Of a DNA stretch of 64,000 bases, positions 11,830 through 24,253 are shown in pieces. Below the pieces are notes generated by a model. The model saw only the letters and a program-made list of their open reading frames with translations, did no database searches and was not told the DNA's origin. Every line of letters begins with the position of its first letter. Position 1 is the first letter of the stretch. Source of the stretch: Symbiodinium kawagutii (Eukaryota > Sar > Dinophyceae > Suessiales > Symbiodiniaceae); assembly GCA_009767595.1 (NCBI GenBank), contig VSDK01003948.1:104467-168466 (forward strand). The letters are read 5' to 3'. A program made the position numbers and the translations under genes.

Positions 11830-12218
11830 ACATGACTTCAGTTGCCCTAGTTATAGACCCCTACCTGTCATCCAGTTTATTAACCAATTACAGTACTAAA
11901 CCAACCACACCATCTATCTGCACATTCATCCGTATGGTCGGTATATCCCCTATTCAACTGTGTGTCAACAAAATCCTATCATAAACTATTATGAACTCTC
12001 ATGCTCACCATTCTCCCATTTAGTAGTCTTTTATCCATAACTGCTCCTGATAATCCCCGATCATGAACCATTCCTAACTTATACCAACCAATTCGTAACC
12101 CTTATAAACCATCAAAATAAACCATCAAAAAAAACTTATGAATCTACTAGTCATCACCACTATCACCTCACATTCACGTCACATGGGTGCACCACATCGG
12201 GCGCCACCTGGGCACCAC

Positions 12219-12254
12219 CTGGGCCCTTTCATCATGGCCCCGGGCCACGGCCAC
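12219..12254 (-). CDS. Candidate type-B-like micro-exon (36 nt)
   Basis: The minus strand has a GCGGAG acceptor, 12 codons (VAVARGHDERAQ) and a GTGGTG donor. Length and phase equal the 36 nt type B exons of the large gene. It sits in a short GC-rich islet. There is no homologous neighbour, so it stays tentative. Confidence 0.3.
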
Positions 12255-13180
12255 CTCCGCCGAACTCAAAGGCATGCACTGAAGCTCCAAACCTGGCGCG
12301 GTTCCCGAGTAAACATGGTAAAACTTGTGGATTATACTGGTCTATGAATGGTGAATTGACGGTTTATATGGGAAATGTTTTGTAATGGATGATACTGATG
12401 GGATAAGTTGTGGATTATACTGATCTATTCTATAACGGTTTATATGGGTGATAAATGTTTTGTAATGGATAAAAAATGTTAATGCGGGTGCATTGCTGTG
12501 GACAATTGTGGAAATTGATGGAGATGAGGAATGAAAAAGCGATGGTTGTGATCCATTTCTATTTATTGAAATCATGAAAAAATACGAGGGAAATTCTGAT
12601 AAAGCAATGGTGGTAATTTCCATGATTGAGTAATGATAAAAACTGAATACAGTAACGTACAGTAAGTGGAGATGACCGGCAGTAGGTGGAGAATCTGGCG
12701 ACCCGGCCACAACCAACTGAGTGGTCGGAAGGCTACTGGCTTGGGACGTTTTGGGACAAGTTTCAACCAGGACAGGGTATTGAAAATGGCTCGAGTTCTG
12801 GAATTTGAACACACGAACCATCTGGAATGCTTACCCACCAGCAAACGAACAGCTCGTCCCTCCTCAAGGAAAATAAGGTCGCCCGTTTGTCAATAACACG
12901 GCTACGTGGGTTTCTGCAGCCTCAAAATTTGTGCTTTGTGAAAACTTATTACGAAAAAATGACTAAGCTCTTGGATGATTTGGGGGTACCAGTTTAGGAA
13001 ACCACCATGTGTGGCGATGGCTCAGAATCATCAGGCCACAACAAGGTGTCCCACGTTCATCCCGTCGCCAGCTTGGGGCTTCCGCGAGTCAAGCCCAAGG
13101 AATGGTGGGTGCCCATGGATCCTTATCCTCCGGGATCAATAGGGGTACACCGGCACAACATCAATGGGGATACATCCTAT

Positions 13181-13279
13181 AGTGGTTGGTAGTTTCAACC
13201 CCTCTGATAAATGTTAGTTAATCAACCAACCATCCCAAATATCGAGGAACATAAGACATGTTTAAACGAACTCACCAGC
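13181..13279. mobile_element. MITE-like element, family 2
   Basis: Begins AGTGGTTGGTAGTTTCAACC, has AATCAACCAACCATCCCAAA and GAGGAACATAAGACATGTTTAAA, and ends at CTCACCAGC. Same layout and length as the copies at 11039 and 15712. Confidence 0.65.
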
Positions 13280-13455
13280 TATAACCAGCTTAATTATAAC
13301 TGGCTAATTGGTCCTAATAGTTTGTATTGGCTAGTTGTGAACCAGCACCCGTTTTCGCGAAATGAACACTCATTGTACTGCAACATTGGAGGCTACTCTC
13401 CCCCACTTGGCGGAGATTCAGCTGTTGTTAACAAACCATCCTGGATTTGATAAAT

Positions 13456-13558
13456 GGTAGTTTCTCAAAATAGGGGTAACCCCATATCATCCAATTGCAA
13501 TGATTTAGTAGCAATAAACCAACCGTTTTTTGGGTACCCTTAGTTTGAGAAACCACCA
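13456..13558. mobile_element. MITE-like element, family 1
   Basis: Inverted ends GGTAGTTTCTCAAAATAGGGG and GGGTACCCTTAGTTTGAGAAACC. The centre contains ATCATCCAATTGCAATGATT and AATAAACCAACCGTTTTT. A right-end half copy lies at about 12973-13008. Confidence 0.75.
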
Positions 13559-14653
13559 AATGGCTTGTGATTTAACACAACAGGGGATGTTCATTGATAT
13601 ATAGATTTCCGTAATCATGATTATCCAGCAACCATGATCAACTAACGTGAAGCATTCTTAACAGGTCTTAAGTGTCAAAAACAACACACTATACACAGTC
13701 TTGAAATTTCTTACTAATTTAATACATATGTTTTGTTTGTTTTCAGCTATCAACATCGATCTCCAATAGCCACCTTCCCCTGATCTTTTCAACGTGGCAG
13801 CATGACGGCTGACAGCGTGATGTCGAGCCATATCAGTGGAACCCCAACCTGTGGGATGCAGCTTTCTGCTCCTGTGATTCCATGGGTGACAATGTCTATA
13901 GTGATATCATTGCAAGTGACTAAATATTTGTTCAAGAGGATAATCACTTTCAATCATGACAATGGCTAGTGATGCTTAATCATTGCAAATAATGGCCAAT
14001 AGTGTATAACATTGACTCGGAATAAATTGTTCCTTCATCTTAGTCAAAAGCGGCCAACTCCATGTCTGAATCCTTTCTTACTGTGACAAATGATGGCCAA
14101 TTCTCGTAAGCTACTCATGGCCAATTCAATGGCGGATTCTTCTATTGATAGTTCTAAACAGCGGCTGTGCACAGTGAATTCTACAACTGATAGTGCTTAC
14201 ATGTGCTTACCGACGGCTATGAAATACATGCTTCCAACCATTTGAGGATACATAAATAGAATCCCAAAGTGGTTGCATCCAAAAGTGAATTCCATCTTGG
14301 GCAATGGGCGAATCCACCACTATTTCAAGCCATAAATAGTTGTTGGTTCATTTTAAGATCTGGATGTGTAACAGCTCGATCTTCCATCACTCCAATCTTG
14401 CATGCTAGCAAATCAGCCCGGTCGCGTGGAGAATCCACCGCAGCTGGTCTACGTAAATTTACCTATCAAAATACGAATGATTTTTAGCGCAAACAGATTT
14501 GTTAAACCATGATTAACCACGATGTTCCCCCGCGATTGCTGGTTCCTAACCCTATAATCAAGCACAAGTTTGATAGCAGCCAGCAATAGTACCATCATCA
14601 AGGTTTACAATTATAGGTCGATAATCATCCCACTATTGCGATTCATGTTTACC

Positions 14654-14764
14654 CAGGATTAATAAAACCCAGGTTGATTAATAGGGGGTATCCCCGAAAA
14701 GCCTTGGTTTTCCATTCACATGGTAACCCCCCCAATTAATCAACCTAGGGTTTATTAATCCTGT
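14654..14764. mobile_element. Inverted-repeat element with long TIRs
   Basis: The left arm CAGGATTAATAAAACCCAGG plus TTGATTAATAGGGGG is mirrored by a right arm containing CCCCCCAATTAATCAACC and TAGGGTTTATTAATCCTG. The arms are about 35 bp around a roughly 40 bp loop. Distinct in sequence from families 1-3. Could be a MITE or form a stable hairpin. Confidence 0.7.
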
Positions 14765-15711
14765 GTTGACATTACAAGTTTACTGGTGAGTGACGACCAA
14801 GCCAGCTACATGCCGTGCACATCCGGGTCATTCAGCGCCTAGGTTGAAGGCAGGAGCACCGTCCAATCCTTCGATGCAACTCGAGATACCTGGTGGCCGC
14901 GTGCCGTCCTTGACCAAGCTGCTTGTATGGAGGACCTGACTCCAACTATTACTTACCAAGGTTAAAGGTTTGAATAGTTGATGATGGTAACTTACTATGA
15001 TTCATTAACTGGTTCATTAACTAGTTGTTAATCTGCTGATGGTTCACTAACTTACTATGATCATCAAAAGTAGTCGTTGGAGTACTTCATGACAGTATTG
15101 GTTTAAAGTCAATAGTTTCCATTACTCCAACTGTAGTTCATGACTGTTAACTAATTATCAGATCTAATGGGCTCCTGACCCTTCTGACAACAAATCATCA
15201 AATCAATATCAAACCGAACTTCCTGAACTATTTTGCCAGGGGGATTTGGACCAAAACGGTTTCCACGTGATAGGAGCTCAGTACTGCTTCGCGTGATATA
15301 CCTGGTTTCAAAAGACACACTCTCTGACGCGCAACATAGCTAAAATGGTGTTTTGCTGTTCCCCCTCAAAGTAGACCTGAGCTTGAAAACGTGAAACATA
15401 CGATATTAGCTGAGAGTATTCCATAATTATAAACAACCCAAACATACCCAGACTATGTGTCTAGGTGGAGGCTTGAACCAGCAAGAGGATGGTTGGGGGA
15501 TGAGTGAATTAAAAACCGGGTCTTTTTTTCTAACGCACAACCCAAACATATTGTTTGGTAGAGAGTCCTATGGGAGCTGGCCCCTATCCTCTTGTTTGAA
15601 GATGTTTGAAGCATGAAAACATTCCAGCACCAAGTACGATCCCGTGTCACTCGGCCCAAGCAAATGCGTCTCAAAAATCCTTTAGGTCAATCCCTCCCTC
15701 ACACTGGTTAT

Positions 15712-15822
15712 CTGGTTGGTGGTTTCAACCCCCCGAACATACTGCTTTGTCAATCAACCAACCATTCCAAAAAAAATAGGGAACATAAAACATGCTTTAG
15801 AAAAAATAAAACGCCAACCAAC
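15712..15822. mobile_element. MITE-like element, family 2
   Basis: Begins CTGGTTGGTGGTTTCAACC, contains TCAATCAACCAACCATTCC and AGGGAACATAAAACATGCTTT, ends with GCCAACCAACTA. The ends are inverted repeats with mismatches. Confidence 0.7.
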
Positions 15823-15843
15823 TACTAATAACCATGGTCAACC

Positions 15844-16211
15844 ATGGCGCTTCCCTATGAATCACCAGCCAGTGGTTCTTGCTGGTTGATTGGCCTCTGC
15901 TTCACCCATAAGTACATGTCAGTGCCGCAAAGGTCGGGCCATTCGCATAGCTTCCCATTCTGCATGCACGCGAGCTTCGCCTCACCCACGCCACTGCTGG
16001 TGGTGCCACCCCTGGGAATCAACGTTGCCACCGAAACGAAACCTGTAATTTTGAGCCAGTTGGGTATGTCCAAAAATGGCGGGAAGAACCAAACCGGGTA
16101 CCTTTTGGTGGGGTCCACCCACTGTTTTCCTGGATCTCTGCATATGTGTGTTGAAAAAAAAGCAAATAGGGCACCTCTCTCAAACCCACGGAGTGGACTG
16201 ACGTGATGCAA
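15844..16211. other. Possible exon region, strand undecided
   Basis: Both strands are open for about 118-120 codons across this stretch. The minus reading includes a Cys-containing segment EAKLACMQNGKLCEWPDLCG that looks protein-like. No family was recognised and no clear splice sites fix the strand. Open frames of about 100 codons continue on both strands to 17,180. Reported only as possible coding DNA. Confidence 0.25.
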
Positions 16212-17200
16212 CAGGGCCTATTGCACAATGTATTGCCAGCACGTAAGATCTACATGAGAGGCATCCTGTCCGGCTGAATCCAAACAACTAGTCTGTGTTG
16301 AAATGGTTATATCTTCCTGGGGTCGTCCGCAATTGACCCCTGCCGACATTCAGTGGAAAAGTGCCAAAAGTTACGATAGGTTTCTTGCTAGTGGCTCAGC
16401 CAACCAAACACCCTGGTGGTATAGATTATCATCTCAGGTAATCTTGGCTCCCACTGTTCCATGTGGTCAAGTGTCAAGGGCTGCTGTAGCTGCTGGTGAA
16501 CATGCCAAAAACTGCCAGAACAGGTACCCATTGTTGGGACCTATGCGGTGTTTGGATGGTTGCCACTTTGGATCATCCCAAGGCGCCTGCGACCTCCGCC
16601 AAGTCTTCTCAAAGCACCCCTGGTCACCGATGGCACCCTTGAGGCATGAGTCTGTGGCTGGTAGTTCCGAAATCGACTGTAGAATGGCCGAGCAAACAAA
16701 GAAACGAATCTGAGTGCTATCTCTATCCAACAGGCTCGACGCTAGGCCATGCCAAATGCATTCCGACAATCCAAAAATTTCTACTGATCTCTTCTGCCTT
16801 CTGAAAGCTTTCGACTCGCTTCTGGCGCAGCGGAAAATTGACCTTGCCGTGGTGGCGGTGGTGAGTGCGAAAAAATCTTGCAGTCACCAGCTGTCACTTG
16901 TGATGTTTTGGGGTCCAGTGATCATCGTCAGAACCAATGAACATTCCGTTGGCATCATGCCATTGCTAGTCCAGAAAAAAACGGCTCTTCCAACCATCCC
17001 AAGAGAAATCAGCATTGCAGCAAATTCATCCAACAGTTTTCGTCGGGAATACGTGACATTTCTAGACACAAACCCTTGAAACCGATCGCTTGTGCAAACC
17101 GAGACGTTCATCCTGCAGCGAACGGACCACAATTCAGTCACAGGAAAATTGTACCACTTGAAGGAGACCACTATCAATAATTATATCAATGACTATCAAC

Positions 17201-17260
17201 CATCACTAGCCATCACTAGCCATCACTAGCCATCACTAGCCATCACTAGCCATCACTAGC
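17201..17260. repeat. 10 bp tandem repeat, six copies
   Basis: Six perfect copies of CATCACTAGC, followed by a diverged CAT start of a seventh. Confidence 0.95.
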
Positions 17261-17363
17261 CATATTACAATCAAAACACCATCTGTTGTAAGGCTAATGA
17301 AACGCTCCTTGAATCATTTCTGCTCTGCACTGAGTTCCTGACGACCTGCCGAGACGAGAGCAC

Positions 17364-17405
17364 CTGAGGCAATCGTTGCTCAACACACAGCGCGGCGACG
17401 TCGTG
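17364..17405 (-). CDS. Candidate type-A-length micro-exon (42 nt)
   Basis: Minus strand: acceptor CACTGAG, 14 codons (HDVAALCVEQRLPQ), donor GTGCTC. It has the length and phase of type A exons but a different sequence, and the base after AG is C, not the usual G. It lies in a GC-rich islet. Confidence 0.25.
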
Positions 17406-18626
17406 CTCAGTGGGGGCAAGGATGAAAATCAAGTGCTTGATAAGGCTCAATGATATTTCAAGATAGGGCTACTATGTGATTACTTAACAATGGTTAGTAG
17501 TAGTTGATCATTGTAAAACCACCGTTCGAGGTTGATAACAGGTATCAACGGTTTGACTCTGCCTGAAGAGTGGTTAAATAATGGTCGATGAGAGGAGACA
17601 AGAGCCAGCAATGGATGCAAGCTGTGGTTAGATTCGTTCGCCCACCTACCAACCAGTGCTTCTTTCTCTACCATAGTTGAGGATACCTGTTCTTTTGAAG
17701 CCAACTTGTCCGACAGGCACCACCTTGGACCGGCAAAGCAATGTTGTCTTCCCCCTCAAAGTTATATTTGTATAAACGCAACCAAACCATTTAGTTTGTA
17801 AAACGAAACGAGGGTAATAGGAACCAACATCTCAGCATCATATTATGATCGCCAAGTAACGAGAGGGGCAGGAACACCAATTTTCGGAACTTCGTATTGA
17901 ACGTGTCTACATGACATGCACACATGTATAATTATAACTATGTAGGTATATATATATATATACACAATATGTAACTATAAATATATAGATAGATACATCA
18001 TCTAACTCCCCCCATCAGCTTGGTTTCTCTGTGAATACACCCATCTTGGGGGGCGAGATCCATTGAGCTGTGTCCGAGCATGCACCATAAGCCACCGTCG
18101 ATTAGGCTCTACACAACAATTGGTTGCTGCCCAAAAGTCGAGATACCGATGAATGCCAGCATTGTCACAGTCAACTAGGTACCAATCATCCATTAAGTTG
18201 GTAAATTAATCAACTGTGTTGATGCGTATTAACTCAAAGTTTGATAACATGTATTGATATCATGATCGATCTTCGATGGTGAACCCATGATGGCTCTTTG
18301 GACATCTCTTGTGTCTGCAAATCCGCCATGTGGACTTGAAGGATTGACACTATCTAGTGACATGTTTGCTTACTGGCGGGTAATGGATATCACAACTGAG
18401 CAAGCAATTTCATGTTGGCTAGGGTGAGAACCTGTGTGCGAGACATTCATGCACTCTCATAACACCAAAAGCAACAACAAGCCAAGGGGAATTGTCATAT
18501 AATGCTGTAGTGGCTAGTAATTATCATTTAATGATGACTCACAGTGGTTGATAGTGATTGATGCTGGCCAATGGTTCATAGTCAATACCATGCGATAGTC
18601 AAAAGCCAGCACTACACTAGCGCCAC

Positions 18627-18671
18627 CAGCATCGCTTGGCCGATGCCGCTCGCCTCCGCTTCAGCTTCTCC
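18627..18671 (-). CDS. Candidate micro-exon (45 nt)
   Basis: Minus strand: acceptor GTCAG followed by G, 15 codons (GEAEAEASGIGQAML), donor GTGGCG. Short GC-rich islet, phase 0. Tentative. Confidence 0.25.
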
Positions 18672-19235
18672 CTGACTTACGGTACGACGTGCGGGGCATG
18701 AGTAGTCTTGTAAAACATCCAAAGCTCTTCATGTTTACTAGGGGAAACTATACATGGTAGCCGGTCTTTCCATGTTGAGTAGAGAAACTATGAGAAACTA
18801 CATGTTGGTATGCCTCAATCAATGGCATGTTCTCCAATCCTCAAACTATCCATGATTAGTGAACAGCTTCAGTATCCACTGAGGTAAGCCAGGGAGGTCA
18901 AAACTGAGACCCTTAGGAGCCAAATGCGGCAATCTGCTCTCGTCGGGCCTTGCCACATTTCGCCTCACCTGCACCGCTGTGGTGTCGACTCTCATGGTGG
19001 GATTGATAACGCACGTAGCAGCCTTGTTGTATTTACGGCAACCCGGTTGCTTACCAGCTAAACAGCTAGATCTACCAGCCTTTAGCACCATGAACATCAT
19101 CAGCCATCATTAACCATGAGTTAAGTATCATCAATGATGCTCAAGATCGATTCGTCAATGATGGTCACTGCGTAATTGATCCCCATTAACCATTCACAAT
19201 GTCGACAATTGGCCATGATGCGACAATTGACCACT

Positions 19236-19400
19236 CACCATCATTGCTGATGGTTAATCTCCCTACAACAATTAACCATTAACTATGGTTAAGTTAACTC
19301 AGTGTTAACCACTACCATTACTATTAACCATTAACCATTAACCATCAACCATTAACCATTAACCATCATTAACCATTAATTAACCATTAACCATTGCTAA
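19236..19400. repeat. AACCATTA/AACCATCA simple repeat
   Basis: Runs of TTAACCATTAACCATTAACC, densest at 19320-19395. Looks telomere-like but is internal and irregular. The same words recur at lower density at 4915-5170, 24900-25040 and 52980-53090. Confidence 0.75.
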
Positions 19401-19507
19401 TGATCCTTACCCCTTCAGTGTTTGTCTCTCCCGTCACCGCATATGCTGCTTCCAATTGCAACTGCAATGTGTCCCAGTGACGCACCTGAAGGCCGCTCAC
19501 GCTGGAC

Positions 19508-19534
19508 CTTCTGCCGCAGTCGTCTGGCTACGGC
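19508..19534 (-). CDS. Candidate micro-exon (27 nt)
   Basis: Minus strand: acceptor CCTCAG followed by G, nine codons (AVARRLRQK), donor GTCCAG. Composition resembles the type B exons of the large gene. Tentative because it stands alone. Confidence 0.3.
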
Positions 19535-21897
19535 CTGAGGCTACAACTGCACGGCTAAATATCTACACATTTGTATCATAGTTCGTGTCTGACAATGTCA
19601 GACATGTAGCCCAATGGTATTCAACAGTGGCCTTTTCTGTGTTTTTTTTACCGTGGTCAGGCAAACTACGTTACCAAAGCTTACCATACAAGCCAGTCAA
19701 ACCACCGTTTCCCATTTTCTTGAGCATAACCGCATTGTCAACCAAACAAGTTTTGGACAAATTACTTTTTCATTCAGAAAAATGCCCTGTTGATTTCTAC
19801 GTAAAACGCGATTGGTCATTTCGTTTCATTGACAATCAATACACCAAGTGGCTTAAGTGGCTTGTCGATGTGTCACATTAGAACCCCTCCAGTCCTTCTG
19901 GATGGGAAAAATCCAATGGTAGCATGGCCGGAGAGCAAGCCACCATATGCATTAGAAGCTCCACTCATGAACCCAAACAAAACCTTGACTGATCGTTAAC
20001 CATGGTCAGTTCTCAATCATCAACCTGTGTGATAAGCCTCGTGACTAGTGTTTGACTCATTTTGATTCCCAAGTTGATCAACCAGGAAATCAATGTTCGT
20101 CTAGTCAAATGAGTCAAATTCCCAACCTCTTGCTGGTAATCTACCAATAAACCATCAAAACATGACACAACGCTAGGTGTGACCAGCAACCAGGATGGTG
20201 GCACTCCAGGGCTGGTCAAAGTGAGGATCACCATGTTGGGATCTGATGTCCTAGGCTTGTCATTCTAAGTAATCATTGGCATCCAAAAAACTTGGGTTTA
20301 GTTAGTTTACCCTACTACTTGATATGTCAATGATTGGTGGTGGATCATGCGATTTGTTTACTTTACGCTGGTTGCAAGTGAGGTAGCTTCAAACAAGGGT
20401 CATTCTATGTCATCCACATTCAAGCAAGGTGGATAGCTATGTGAATTTTGAATGAGCAGCTGTCAGTGGGTCAACATGCACTTTTTGTTGGTTCCGTCAC
20501 AGTATTGTCTATTGATAGTGAAACTGATCAACAACAAAGATGTTGTCAAGACTGGAAATAAACATGTGTATAGATTTTATGCTCAAAGGGTATACTATGT
20601 ATAGAAAATAGTAATCAGTTTGTATCATATGACATCATACGTTCACAATCATTCATATTCGCTGATAATGCGATGATAGACGATAATTCTATAATGTTTT
20701 TGCTGATCATGAACTTGACTTGTGTGGATTTTTCTGCAATCTCAAATCAATGTACTTGACATTATTTTCAACAAGCTCACCCTTCGTCAGCCAAAATTTC
20801 TAAAAATCATAACCATAGTTAGCTGTACCATATCAAACCAAGCAAGTTTTTAAAAAGGTGAAGTCAACAAATGGTCTGTTGCCTAGTGGATTTGCAACTC
20901 TTACTTCGCTGGTTTCTGTACAAGTTGAATACCCAATGGTTTCAATAAACCAATCGGGTATGGATTTGCAATGACTTATGCGACGACCCCAAGCTACCAC
21001 AACGGCTGCTTATGCCGCTTATGCTGTAAATCCAAAATAACAACGAAACACGGAATGTTACATTAAGCAAGGTCGCCAACCAAGCCATTTTGTCGTATGG
21101 CTTGGAAATCTGGCTATATAAAACATTCGACAATCCAACCAATCAATGTTCAATGCTAAGACTCTCTATGGCTTACAAAGCTGTCCGTTTTCCGTTTATC
21201 TGAGCTCCCGGCAGATGCATTGTTGGCCCTGGGCCGAATATGGTTGAGACGTCAAGTTACACTTAGTTCAAGATAGAGAAATCTCCGAATCCCTTGCTGG
21301 CTCCAAATCTCCAAGCATGCAATGGTCAGTGAGGATGACTGAGGTTTGTCGGTTGATGATGGTTGGTGATGTGTAACGCAAGACAGGCTCCGGCAGAATA
21401 GACTTCAACGCCAGTCTCAATCAGCCATGATCGGGGTTCTGGCAGCAACTTGGTTGGGTTGAAGCTTCTGAAGTGAACTGGCCCATCTCAACAGTTGCAA
21501 GGCCATGCAAGGCCCTCCAGGATCCCAAAATGGATAGCACGCCCATGATCTGCCAAGGTTCTCCGCAGCCATCCTTTCTGGACTTGACGAACGGCCTCCA
21601 ACAAGTTTCCAGACAAACGTCACAAATCCTACTGCCCTGAGATTCCCATGTAAAATACAGAAGTCCCTCTGGCCTGCACAATGAAGCCCCAAAATAGAAA
21701 AAAAACATGGACAGACCCACATGAAAGGAGTGAGATATCCATCAACAATCAAGCATCATGCCCAACCATATACTTACTAATTGAATCGCCTTGGTTCACT
21801 CTCTGGATGCAAACGCTCACTGCCTAGCATATGCTGTACTGTTCGCATTGTACCTCAATAGAAAAAGAAGAGTATCCTGCAACATCCTGCAACCGTA

Positions 21898-24253
21898 ACA
21901 AGTCACCGTTGGTACTGGCACTAACCCAAACTGCCTCTCTCAAGCACTTGTGCCCGCAGCCATCGTGGACTCTCCACAGCTTCTGGATGGTTCGATCTTG
22001 GAGAGTGTGTGTTGTTCAACCTCAGAACAAACGACGAAATCTATCCATAGACTCCTTGGGTTCTTCAAGCCTTTGGACACCAGAGATTCAACCAAACACA
22101 TGCAACATGCTAAATGGTTCACTTTGCATACCTTGTTGCTGTCTAGGTATGACTCCGGATTTGAGATCCGAACATGGACTTGGCGGGTGATGAAGCTCGA
22201 CTTGGTGATGTCCTTGCTTCTCTCGCACATGTCATGCACACAAACACAATGTCGCACAAGCTCAGACACACACTTGATAACACATACGCATACCACAGCA
22301 CCGATACTCATCGTTTCAGAGATGGACATGTTAAGCATGGCCCCTTCTTTTCTACCAAGGTTCTCCATAGGAGCCACCCTTTCTGGACTTGGCTGGCAGT
22401 CGCCTGCATCAGTCATTTCCCCCGCTGCTTTCTGTCAGCAAAGCACACAATAATTCAAGAGTACACGAATTCTATGATGGTCGGTTTCTTTAGTTCGATC
22501 AATTTGAGCCACCCATTTCACACACCTTCAAACCTGGCCTAGTAGAATGTAGCACTCCCAAGAAAATCCGAAACAAAATACACAAATGCACATCGACCAT
22601 CATGTATCCTCCACAAGCATGTACTAGCCATCATCTGAAAAACATGTGTATTTATGATTACCGATGCATTTAAAGAGTCACTAGATTTCACTAGTAGGTT
22701 CATTGCGGGTTAGCATCCACATACTCAATGCCTAGCAAAGGTTGTACTGTTCGAGCATACCTTTTGCATCCTTTGGCTTACAACTAACATGCTGTACACA
22801 ACAATAACACGCAACCGAACAAGTCACTGTTGGTACTAGCACTAACCCAAACTGCCTCTCTCAAGCATTTGTGCCCGCAGCCATCGTGGACTCTCCACAG
22901 CTTCTGGATGGTTCGATCTTGGAGAGTGTGTGTTGTTCAACCTCAGAACAAACGACGAAATCTATCCATAGACTCCTTGGGTTCTTCAAGCCTTTGGACA
23001 CCAGAGATTCAACCAAACACATGCAACATGCTAAATGGTTCACTTTGCATACCTTGTTGCTGTCTAGGTATGACTCCGGATTTGAGATCCGAACATGGAC
23101 TTGGCGGGTGATGAAGCTCGACTTGGTGATGTCCTTGCTTCTCTCGCACATGTCATGCACACAAACACAATGTCGCACAAGCTCAGACACACACTTGATA
23201 ACACATACGCATACCACAGCACCGATACTCATCGTTTCAGAGATGGACATGTTAAGCATGGCCCCTTCTTTTCTACCAAGGTTCTCCATAGGAGCCACCC
23301 TTTCTGGACTTGGCTGGCAGTCGCCTGCAACAGTCATTTCCCCCACTGCTTTCTGCCAGCAAAGCACACAATAATTCAAGAGTACACGAATTCTATGATG
23401 GTCGGTTTCTTTAGTTCGATCAATTTGAGCCACCCATTTCACACACCTTCAAACCTGGCCTAGTAGAATGTAGCACTCCCAAGAAAATCCGAAACAAAAT
23501 ACACAAATGCACATCGACCATCATGTATCCTCCACAAGCATGTACTAGCCATCATCTGAAAAACATGTGTATTTATGATTACCGATGCATTTAAAGAGTC
23601 ACTAGATTTCACTAGTAGGTTCATTGCGGGTTAGCATCCACATACTCAATGCCTAGCAAAGGTTGTACTGTTCGAGCATACCTTTTGCATCCTTTGGCTT
23701 ACAACTAACATGCTGTACACAACAATAACACGCAACCAAACAAGTCACTGTTGGTACTAGCACTAACCCAAACTGCCTCTCTCAAGCACTTGTGCCCGCA
23801 GCCATCGTGGACTCTCCACAGCTTCTGGATGGTTCGATCTTGGCGAGTGTGTGTTGTTCAACCTCAGAACAAACGACGAAATCTATCCATAGACTCCTTG
23901 GGTTCTTCAAGCCTTTGGACACCAGAGATTCAACCAAACACATGCAACATGCTAAATGGTTCACTTTGCATACCTTGTTGCTGTCTAGGTATGACTCCGG
24001 ATTTGAGATCCGAACATGGACTTGGCGGGTGATGAAGCTCGACTTGGTGATGTCCTTGCTTCTCTCGCACATGTCATGCACACAAACACAATGTCGCACA
24101 AGCTCAGACACACACTTGATAACACATACGCATACCACAGCACCGATACTCATCGTTTCAGAGATGGACATGTTAAGCATGGCCCCTTCTTTTCTACCAA
24201 GGTTCTCCATAGGAGCCACCATTTCCGGACTTGGCTGGCAGTCGCCTGCAGCA
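21898..24253. repeat. 921 bp tandem repeat, 2.5 near-identical copies
   Basis: Copies start at about 21898, 22819 and 23740 (period 921). The third stops near 24253, where the sequence diverges after GTCGCCTGCAGCAGG. Copies differ by only scattered substitutions, for example CACTTGTGCCCG against CATTTGTGCCCG. A diverged relative of the left edge (TGCCTAGCA...TGTACTGTTCG) begins near 21821. Both strands carry open frames of about 146-193 codons in each copy. The minus frame has SPERVAPMENLGR, which matches SPERMAAENLGR in the open frame just outside at 21417-21752, so that segment may be a conserved minus-strand exon. No family recognised. Confidence 0.9.

Noticed and set aside
19320..19395. 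Internal telomere repeat
   Set aside because: The words (TTAACCAT) differ from plant/algal-type TTTAGGG/CCCTAAA and are irregular, and similar words are scattered through the window.
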